A DNA stretch of 64,000 nucleotides from positions 47,176 through 111,175 of the forward strand of contig NZ_JAGJEI010000015.1 of assembly GCF_018100985.1 (NCBI RefSeq). Reading direction: 5' to 3'. The DNA is from Pseudoalteromonas sp. MMG007. GTDB taxonomy: Bacteria; Pseudomonadota; Gammaproteobacteria; Enterobacterales; Alteromonadaceae. Made by a program: the position numbers and the translations under genes. The notes under the pieces are model-generated. The model was not told the DNA's origin. It saw only the letters and a program-made list of their open reading frames with translations, and searched no databases. Of the stretch, positions 58,274-64,000 are shown in pieces (position 1 is the stretch's first letter; each line of letters starts with the position of its first letter).

Positions 58274-58414
58274 ATGAACGTATTCTTTAGAGACTTTTTT
58301 AGCGACCCTGTATTATTTATGTCTTTTGGGATCTTAGGTGTCGTGATTTCTCTTTGTTTATTTTACGCTTTTTACTTTATTAAAAAAATAAGTGAAGCGG
58401 AAGTTCCTGATTAG
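58274..58414 (+). CDS. DUF3149-family small membrane protein (46 aa)
   Basis: 46 residues: a short amphipathic N-terminus (MNVFFRDFFSDPVLFMSFG), one membrane helix (about 17-36) and a charged tail (KKISEAEVPD). The gene is too short for many callers but has a strong GAGGAG at 58260-58265 and its own terminator. The DUF3149 family is small, with no known function; the FNR-type promoter suggests a role in anaerobic or microaerobic respiration. Confidence 0.82.
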   Translation: MNVFFRDFFSDPVLFMSFGILGVVISLCLFYAFYFIKKISEAEVPD

Positions 58415-58439
58415 CATTAAAAATTAAGCACGACGCACT

Positions 58440-58477
58440 AAAGCGCCTTATTAGTTTACTAGTTAGGCGCTTTTTAT
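58440..58477 (+). terminator. Terminator of the DUF3149 gene
   Basis: AAAGCGCCT (58440-58448) pairs with AGGCGCTTT (58465-58473) around a 16-nt loop, followed by a T-rich run. Confidence 0.8.
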
Positions 58478-58539
58478 TTTCTGAAGCGAAAAATTTGATA
58501 CACTAGCTTTTCGTTTAATACAAAGTGCGTAGTACAAAC

Positions 58540-59529
58540 ATGATCTCTCAGTTCAAACCAGCATGGTGGATGACCAATCGTCACGTTCAGACCATAATGC
58601 CGCGTTTTTTCCGCCCATTTCACAATACGTCCTACGAACTTGAGCAACTTGATACACCTGATGGTGATTTTATTGAGCTTGCGTGGTCGCTTCCACATAA
58701 CGAAACCGCACCACTTGCCGTTGTTTTACATGGTCTTGAGGGCAACATAAATAGCTTTTATGCCAAAGGCATGATGAAGGCCTTAAAAAAACAAGGCTAT
58801 GCAGTTGTGCTTATGCACTTTAGAAACTGCTCAACTGAAGTAAACCGCCTCCCCCGCGCATATCACAGTGGTGATACAGCTGATTTAGCTTTTTTTATAG
58901 ATTATTTGCGTCAACAATATCCAAACCGCCCAATTATGGCCGTTGGTTTTTCGCTAGGTGGTAATGTACTTGCTAAGTACCTAGGTGAAGAACGCGAAAC
59001 ATGCCCATTAAGTGCAGCAGCGGTAGTATCGGCACCTTATGACTTATCGTCATCAAGCGATGTTATACGTAAAAGTTTAGGTAAAATTTATCAAAAGTAT
59101 TTGCTCGACAGAATGAAAAAGTCAATGCAACGTAAGTTGCCACAAATAAAGCAGCAAATACCGATTACTACCGACCAACTAATGGAAATTGACGATTTAT
59201 TAGAGTTTGATAACCAGCTAACGGCACCATTACATGGCTTTGAAAACGCTCACGATTATTACCGTAAAGCCAGCGCTATGCCGTACTTGAAAGACATCGC
59301 TATTCCTACGCTTATTATTCACGCTAAAGACGACCCCATGCTCTCTATTAAAGCCGTACCGAGTAGGCAAGATGTCAGTGAGCATGTTACGCTGTGCGTC
59401 TCAGAGAAAGGCGGACACGTTGGATTTATTAGTGGTAACAACCCATTTAAACCTATATTTTGGCTAGAACAAGTCGTACCAAGCTATTTTAGTCAGCACG
59501 TATTTAACAAAGCGAGTAACCAGCTGTAA
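58540..59529 (+). CDS. yheT: Alpha/beta hydrolase YheT
   Basis: 329 residues from the ATG at 58540 (a GTG at 58525 is also in frame). It has a hydrolase fold with oxyanion HGLEGN, nucleophile Ser in VGFSLGGN, Asp in HAKDDPM and His in GGHVGF. The N-terminal [17 protein letters not shown] is typical of YheT. The substrate is unknown. It is coupled to yheU by TAATG. Confidence 0.93.
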   Translation: MISQFKPAWWMTNRHVQTIMPRFFRPFHNTSYELEQLDTPDGDFIELAWSLPHNETAPLAVVLHGLEGNINSFYAKGMMKALKKQGYAVVLMHFRNCSTEVNRLPRAYHSGDTADLAFFIDYLRQQYPNRPIMAVGFSLGGNVLAKYLGEERETCPLSAAAVVSAPYDLSSSSDVIRKSLGKIYQKYLLDRMKKSMQRKLPQIKQQIPITTDQLMEIDDLLEFDNQLTAPLHGFENAHDYYRKASAMPYLKDIAIPTLIIHAKDDPMLSIKAVPSRQDVSEHVTLCVSEKGGHVGFISGNNPFKPIFWLEQVVPSYFSQHVFNKASNQL

Positions 59530-59774
59530 TGATAATCCCTTTTGAACAACTTGATAAAGACACCTTATACAACCTAATTGAAAGCTATGTACTGCGCGAA
59601 GGTACCGATTATGGCGAACAAGAAATAAGTATTGAAAGTAAAGTGGCGCAGGTAAATCAACAATTAAAAAGCGGCGAAGCCATGGTGTTTTTTTCAGAGC
59701 TGCATGAGTCGGTTACTATTATTTCAAAAGGCGAATTTAAAGCCATGCAAAGTGAAGAGCAACATCAGCAGTAG
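59529..59774 (+). CDS. yheU: YheU (UPF0270) protein
   Basis: 81 residues opening [30 protein letters not shown] in pieces typical of UPF0270. Its ATG shares a base with the yheT stop. Function unknown, but it is co-conserved with yheT. Confidence 0.92.
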   Translation: MIIPFEQLDKDTLYNLIESYVLREGTDYGEQEISIESKVAQVNQQLKSGEAMVFFSELHESVTIISKGEFKAMQSEEQHQQ

Positions 59775-59780
59775 TAGTAA

Positions 59781-60512
59781 CTATAAATTAAAGCTTAATT
59801 GTTGCTTTAATTTACTTGCTTGACGACGAGATATTTCAACTTGTGCACCATTACTGAGCTTTGTTAATAGTCCATAATTTATAGTTTCTTCAAGCTCAAT
59901 TATCGCATCTAGTCGTATTATGTCACTGCGGCTTGCTCGTAAAAAGTAATCTGGGTTTAAGCGAGCTTCAATTTTAGTTAAAGAGCTATGAATATAGGCC
60001 TTCCCGAAAGCAGTATAAATCGCTGCATGATTACCAATACTTTCAAACCTTAAAATATCTGCCAATTGGATAATTTTCATGTTCTCAGAAAATTTAACCA
60101 TCAATTTAAAGTTATCTTCTAAGTAACTAACAGGGCGCTGTGTCAGTTGCCCTTCCAGCTTTGCTAAGGTGCCTTCTAAACGGTCTTTTACAATAGGCTT
60201 TAGTAAATAATCAACGGCATTAAGGCTAAAGGCATCGACAGCAAACTCGTTATAGGCTGTGCAAAATATTATATTAGTCTCACCTGCTAGCTGCTCTGCA
60301 AGTTCAATACCTGTGCCGCCCGGCATTTCAATATCAAGAAAAACAACATCAGGCTTATGCTTTTTTATTAATTCATAAGCATGGCTAATATTTTCTGCCT
60401 CATCGATTATATCTATGTGTTTATAGGGTTTTAATAACCGAGCTAACTCATTTCGAGCAAGTAGCTCATCATCGACTATTAATGCTGTTATGGTCGGCTT
60501 ATTATGTTGCAT
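59781..60512 (-). CDS. LytTR-type response regulator
   Basis: 243 residues from the ATG at 60512 (GGAGG upstream). The receiver domain has Asp60 (VVFLDIEMPGG), and a LytTR DNA-binding domain follows (ILRFESIGNHAAIYTAFG, ASRSDIIRLDAI). It overlaps the upstream kinase gene by 11 bp, so they form a LytS/LytR- or AlgZ/AlgR-type pair. Targets are unknown; the adjacent OMP-like gene is a candidate. Confidence 0.93.
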   Translation of the reverse strand: MQHNKPTITALIVDDELLARNELARLLKPYKHIDIIDEAENISHAYELIKKHKPDVVFLDIEMPGGTGIELAEQLAGETNIIFCTAYNEFAVDAFSLNAVDYLLKPIVKDRLEGTLAKLEGQLTQRPVSYLEDNFKLMVKFSENMKIIQLADILRFESIGNHAAIYTAFGKAYIHSSLTKIEARLNPDYFLRASRSDIIRLDAIIELEETINYGLLTKLSNGAQVEISRRQASKLKQQLSFNL

Positions 60513-61560
60513 AGGGTACCTCCAAAGTTGCATTAAACTGTCCGCTCTGTTTTTTAATGAGCAACTTACCTTGTTGCGCAAACATCAGCTCAAGTCTTGA
60601 TTGAATGTTCTGTAATCCCAATTTGGTGCCGGGTTTAAGTTTCGTTTCATCAAAAGGGTTACTCACTGTAATCGTGACTGTTTCCCTTGTTCTCACTACA
60701 TTTACTTTTATTTCTCCACCCTCTACTAAATGGGCAATACCGTGCTTTGTGGCGTTTTCGATTAAAGTTAATAAAGCCATACTCGGTAATACGACTTTTT
60801 TTAACGCGTCATCACACTGCATTGTGACTAAAAGCCGTTTACCAAACCGTACTTTTTCAATCGCCAAATAATGTTCGCATACCGTCCACTCTTGTTCAAA
60901 ATTGACGTGGGTTTGTAAGTCTGTGGTTAGGTTATATCTAAATAGCTCAGAAAGCTGGGTAACAATATCAGCGGCTTTATCTTGATCTTGGTAAATCATG
61001 CCACGAATTGAGTTTAAGGTATTGAATAAAAAATGAGGATTGATTTGATTTTTAAGGTTTTCAAGTTGCTGCTCTTTCAGCTGACTCATAATAAGTTTTT
61101 TCTCTCTTCGCGATACTACCGCTAAGTAACAACCACTCCATATTAAACTCATTACTAACGCATTAAAAAAGCTTGAGAACACCCCGGTAAACTGTTGCTC
61201 ATTTAAATCTACCGTTGCTTCTCCATACATTTGTATGCTCATACTCGAAGCACTCTCAGGTAAAATGAAAGGCGTAAAATAAACTACATTCAGAGTCTGT
61301 ATTAATGCTAACACAATAGATAATGCACTTAGCAAAAAAATATTGAGTCGTGCTATTTTTAACTTACCACACAACCGGTTACCTAAGGTGTAAAGGATAA
61401 AATGGGTCAATAACACAAATACAGATGCATGCGAGATAGTCCTTAAAAGCAAATTAGCATGGTGCTCTGATGCCGTATTTAATATCGCAATTCCTAAGCT
61501 ATAGTTTATAAGTACAATACAAGTAAAAACCAACAACTGGCAAAACCAATAACTTCGCAT
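60502..61560 (-). CDS. LytS-like membrane sensor histidine kinase
   Basis: 352 residues from the ATG at 61560 (AAAGGAG upstream). Four membrane helices fill the first 150 residues, with a periplasmic loop between helices 3 and 4. The His_kinase phosphorylation motif is NPHFLFNTLN (His176), and an ATPase domain follows. The signal is unknown. It pairs with the LytTR regulator gene downstream. Confidence 0.93.
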   Translation of the reverse strand: MRSYWFCQLLVFTCIVLINYSLGIAILNTASEHHANLLLRTISHASVFVLLTHFILYTLGNRLCGKLKIARLNIFLLSALSIVLALIQTLNVVYFTPFILPESASSMSIQMYGEATVDLNEQQFTGVFSSFFNALVMSLIWSGCYLAVVSRREKKLIMSQLKEQQLENLKNQINPHFLFNTLNSIRGMIYQDQDKAADIVTQLSELFRYNLTTDLQTHVNFEQEWTVCEHYLAIEKVRFGKRLLVTMQCDDALKKVVLPSMALLTLIENATKHGIAHLVEGGEIKVNVVRTRETVTITVSNPFDETKLKPGTKLGLQNIQSRLELMFAQQGKLLIKKQSGQFNATLEVPYAT

Positions 61561-61616
61561 GAGTACTCTCCTTTGATAATTCACAGTATTGTACTCAAGA
61601 CCTATTAAGTTACTAC

Positions 61617-62258
61617 TCAAAATTTTGATACCACAGTAAAAAACATTGATTGATTATTGCCAACACTTAGGTAACCCGCGCTAAATAAGGCATACTTTGC
61701 TTTCGTTGTTTCCAGTGCGAACTTATAACCAGTCTCACTCTTTAACGCATCGCGATGCTCTAGCGCCGTATTCAGCACAAAATCCTTATAAAAATTATAT
61801 TTACCACCCACACGAGTTATATCAAATGTTTGAGAACCAACATGATTATTAACATCGAGCTGCTGCTTCATTAATGCACTTTCAATATAAAAATGTGCTT
61901 TGTCTGAATATGCCCAATTAACCCCTAAGGTGATTTCGGTTTGAGTTAAATTAGATTTGCCACCCTCTTCATTTATTTGATGCTGCAAGCGCCCATAAAG
62001 ATCAACCTTACCATTGAGCTGGTCTTCTGATAGTTCGCCTAATGAAGCTTGGTAATTAATACCAACACCCTTACCATCAAACACGTCTTTAATTTTGGCT
62101 GTTTGAAAGTCCACAGAAAAACCCTCATGGAATTGAAGCACTGAATCGGCTTTAACTATTTCATCTGCGTAACTAAATGATGAAAAACCCAATAATAATG
62201 TTGCTAAGGTTGGTTTAAAAGATAGTTTGTACTGCTTATTGTTGATAGTAAATTGCAT
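61617..62258 (-). CDS. Probable outer-membrane beta-barrel protein
   Basis: 213 residues with an unusually positioned signal peptide (hydrophobic about residues 15-30, SYADE) and alternating, aromatic-rich strands ending in a C-terminal Phe (FFTVVSKF), typical of outer-membrane proteins. It lies just upstream of the kinase gene on the same strand and may be co-regulated. No family recognised. Confidence 0.7.
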   Translation of the reverse strand: MQFTINNKQYKLSFKPTLATLLLGFSSFSYADEIVKADSVLQFHEGFSVDFQTAKIKDVFDGKGVGINYQASLGELSEDQLNGKVDLYGRLQHQINEEGGKSNLTQTEITLGVNWAYSDKAHFYIESALMKQQLDVNNHVGSQTFDITRVGGKYNFYKDFVLNTALEHRDALKSETGYKFALETTKAKYALFSAGYLSVGNNQSMFFTVVSKF

Positions 62259-62451
62259 AGTGATGTCCCTTAAATTGCAGTACGCCTTAGATGCATACTG
62301 AGTCTTTGTTGACTAGGACTATAACGATTACACTTGATACCGAAGGGTAATAAGTGATTAATGGCTAAATAAGGGGATAAGCGGATAGTAGGCAGGACGA
62401 ATCGATTGTTGTTACAATCATTAGCATTATTATAATAAAACAGGTAAGAAC

Positions 62452-63639
62452 ATGAAATTACGTTTAGCACTTAGCGCCATCGCACTCACCGCGGCAGGGG
62501 CACACGCTACGCAAGTTACCCCTTCAGATAAAGCAATCAAACTCACGCAAGACACCATTTTAATCGATACCCATATTGATGTACCGTATCGAATTCATAA
62601 AAACTGGGTTGATGTAACCAAAGCGACCGATGGTGGCGATTTTGACTATCCTCGCGCTGTGAAAGGCGGTTTAAACGCCCCATTTATGTCGATTTATATT
62701 CCTGCGCATTTAGAGTTTGAAGGCAAAGGTAAAAGTTACCAGTTAGCCAATCAAATGATTGATAGTATGGAAGCCATTGCTCAGCGAGCACCTGATAAGT
62801 TTGCCATTGCCAGCTCAAGCACTGATATAGAAGAGCAGTTTAGACAAGGTAAACTATCTATTGCCATGGGTATGGAAAACGGTTCACCCATTGAAGGTGA
62901 TATGAAAAACCTTCAGCACTTTTATGACCGTGGTATCCGCTACATCACGCTAGCTCACTCGCAAAGCAATCATATTTCTGACTCTTCTTACGATATACGC
63001 CGTAAATGGAAAGGTTTAAGCCCATTTGGTAAAAAGCTTATAACTGAAATGAACAATGTAGGTATGTTAGTCGATGTATCGCATATTTCAGATGATGCGT
63101 TTTATCAAGTAATGGAGCTCTCTAAAACGCCGGTAATTGCCTCGCATTCATCGCTACGTAAGTACACGCCTGGTTTTGAGCGAAATATGAATGACGATAT
63201 GCTACTCGCACTTAAAGAAAATGGCGGTGTTATTCAAATTAACTTTGGCTCAAGCTTTGTTACCGCAAAAGCGGGTAGCTGGGGTAAACAATTAAAAAGC
63301 TCAAAAGAGTCAGCTAAAAAAGAAGGCACCAAGCTAAGTAAAGATTTTGATGCTGCGTATCGTGCTAAAAACCCATACCCATATGCAAGCCTTGAACAGG
63401 TGCTGGATCATATTGACCATGTTGTTGAACTAATTGGTATTGATTATGTTGGTATTGGTTCTGACTACGATGGCGTGGGTGATTCACTACCTATAGGCTT
63501 AAAAGATGTATCTAGCTACCCTAATCTTGTTCAAGGCTTAATGGACAGAGATTATAGCAATGCTGATATCAAAAAGATTTTAAGTGGCAATTTATTAAGA
63601 GTGTTAAAGCAAGCTGAAGAGTACGCGAAGAAACACTAG
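62452..63639 (+). CDS. Secreted M19-family (membrane/renal) dipeptidase
   Basis: 395 residues with a signal peptide ending near AHA. Zinc ligands of the M19 fold are visible: DTHIDVP, the Glu in GMENGSP, DVSHISD and ASHSS, with catalytic Asp in GIGSDYDG. It cleaves dipeptides, including D-amino-acid forms, in the periplasm. It is divergent from the OMP-like gene and ends at a terminator. Confidence 0.93.
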   Translation: MKLRLALSAIALTAAGAHATQVTPSDKAIKLTQDTILIDTHIDVPYRIHKNWVDVTKATDGGDFDYPRAVKGGLNAPFMSIYIPAHLEFEGKGKSYQLANQMIDSMEAIAQRAPDKFAIASSSTDIEEQFRQGKLSIAMGMENGSPIEGDMKNLQHFYDRGIRYITLAHSQSNHISDSSYDIRRKWKGLSPFGKKLITEMNNVGMLVDVSHISDDAFYQVMELSKTPVIASHSSLRKYTPGFERNMNDDMLLALKENGGVIQINFGSSFVTAKAGSWGKQLKSSKESAKKEGTKLSKDFDAAYRAKNPYPYASLEQVLDHIDHVVELIGIDYVGIGSDYDGVGDSLPIGLKDVSSYPNLVQGLMDRDYSNADIKKILSGNLLRVLKQAEEYAKKH

Positions 63640-63668
63640 CCTATAAAAATTTCGAGAATTTGATTAAT

Positions 63669-63690
63669 AGCACGGCTTAAAGTCGTGCTT
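63669..63690 (+). terminator. Terminator of the dipeptidase gene
   Basis: AGCACG (63669-63674) pairs with CGTGCT (63684-63689), with further G-U and A-U pairs inside, followed by TTTT. It lies 30 bp past the stop. Confidence 0.75.
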
Positions 63691-63833
63691 TTCTATACCT
63701 TAATTATATTTAAATTACTTAAACTTAAAGGTAAACCTAGCCCTCTAAATTTAACTCCGAGCTACTTTATCGGGGTCAGATCACAGATCAGATAGCTGAT
63801 AGCTTAAAACTAATCACTTTTCTTCAGACATTA

Positions 63834-63859
63834 AAAAAGGCCACCTAAGTGACCTTTTT
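63834..63859. terminator. Terminator-like hairpin in the right-end gap
   Basis: AAAAAGGCCAC (63834-63844) pairs with GTGACCTTTTT (63849-63859) with one wobble. Tracts on both sides make it bidirectional. Its cognate gene is not in view on the plus side. Confidence 0.7.
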
Positions 63860-63965
63860 CTAATAATTAACTTAAAAGTTAACTATTACTCATTGAACGT
63901 TACTACAAAGCACCTACGCCTAAGGTAAGAGCGCCACCTTCATGTATGCTAAATTTCAGGCATTG
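63860..63965. other. Unexplained 106-bp segment between two terminators
   Basis: No complete gene fits. On the minus strand a frame ends KFSIHEGGALTLGVGAL at the TAG at about 63905, reading back into the next terminator, which suggests a gene remnant or a small transcript rather than a live gene. No start codon in this frame has a ribosome-binding site. Confidence 0.35.
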
Positions 63966-63993
63966 AAAAACCCGAGACTAAGCTCGGGTTTTT
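63966..63993. terminator. Bidirectional terminator at the right edge
   Basis: AAAAACCCGAG (63966-63976) pairs with CTCGGGTTTTT (63983-63993) over a 6-nt loop, with T-runs on both strands. The gene it serves probably lies outside the window. Confidence 0.8.
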
Positions 63994-64000
63994 TTAGTAT

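Noticed and set aside
63771..63791. GGGGTCAGATC motif near the right edge as a transposon end
   Set aside because: Similar motifs accompany some transposase genes, but no partner repeat or transposase is visible here.

Overview
The window looks like a chromosome segment from a marine gammaproteobacterium of the Alteromonadales, most likely Pseudoalteromonas or a close relative. This is inferred from the AT-rich composition, the gene orders (coxB-coxA-ctaG-coxC facing a DUF2909 gene, fabR/desaturase/sthA, yheS-yheT-yheU, norR next to hmp) and the sequence style of the proteins. I see no rRNA, tRNA, CRISPR array, prophage or intact insertion sequence. Most of the window is core housekeeping and stress-response DNA, densely packed and often translationally coupled.

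Layout. 1-2.6 kb: a zinc-type TonB receptor (cut by the window edge) and a small partner behind a Zur-like operator. 2.6-10 kb: a PhoX-like phosphatase, a secreted M14 carboxypeptidase, nfuA, a MATE exporter and a polysaccharide deacetylase. 10-18.3 kb: a minus-strand chemotaxis cluster (STAS, CheY, CheA, CheW, soluble PAS-type MCP, CheR, CheD, CheB). 18.4-26.6 kb: a minus-strand cytochrome c oxidase operon with its assembly factors (coxB-coxA-ctaG-coxC, SURF1, an SCO-like protein, ctaA, ctaB, SCO). 27-33 kb: lexA with two SOS boxes, then a thioesterase, a Rho-N-like small protein, a PepSY protein, endonuclease I and a lipoprotein S41 peptidase. 33-36.5 kb: a nitric oxide response module, with norR divergent from a putative sigma-54 operon of an unknown membrane protein, a short NnrS-like protein and hmp. 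36.5-42.5 kb: LysR/FMN reductase, TerB-like and unknown secreted or membrane proteins, and a DUF3360 transporter. 42.6-47.5 kb: leuABCD with a readable leucine attenuator. 47.7-51 kb: fabR, desaturase and sthA. 51-59.8 kb: hemE, a possible small RNA, rsd, an FKBP isomerase, a WD40 lipoprotein, slyX, yheV, yheS, a TIGR02444 gene, a DUF3149 micro-gene with an FNR-type promoter, yheT and yheU. 59.8-63.6 kb: a LytS/LytR-type two-component pair, an outer-membrane-like protein and an M19 dipeptidase.

How the parts fit. Much of the regulation can be read directly: the Zur-like site, SOS boxes, NorR sites with a -24/-12 promoter, a FabR-type operator, an FNR box at -41.5 and leu transcription attenuation. 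Operons are tightly coupled through TAATG or ATGA junctions (cheA/cheW, coxB/coxA, coxA/ctaG, ctaB/sco, leuA/leuB, leuC/leuD, S41/lipoprotein, yheT/yheU, 89-aa protein/short nnrS).

I did not find a strong candidate for an entirely new multi-gene system. The best leads are the short NnrS plus 89-aa protein in the NorR regulon, a second SCO-like protein (CxxxC plus His) in the oxidase operon, the FNR-type promoter on a 46-aa DUF3149 protein, a near-leaderless Zur promoter, a small-RNA candidate upstream of rsd, and the long tail-to-tail overlap of a DUF2909 gene with coxC.
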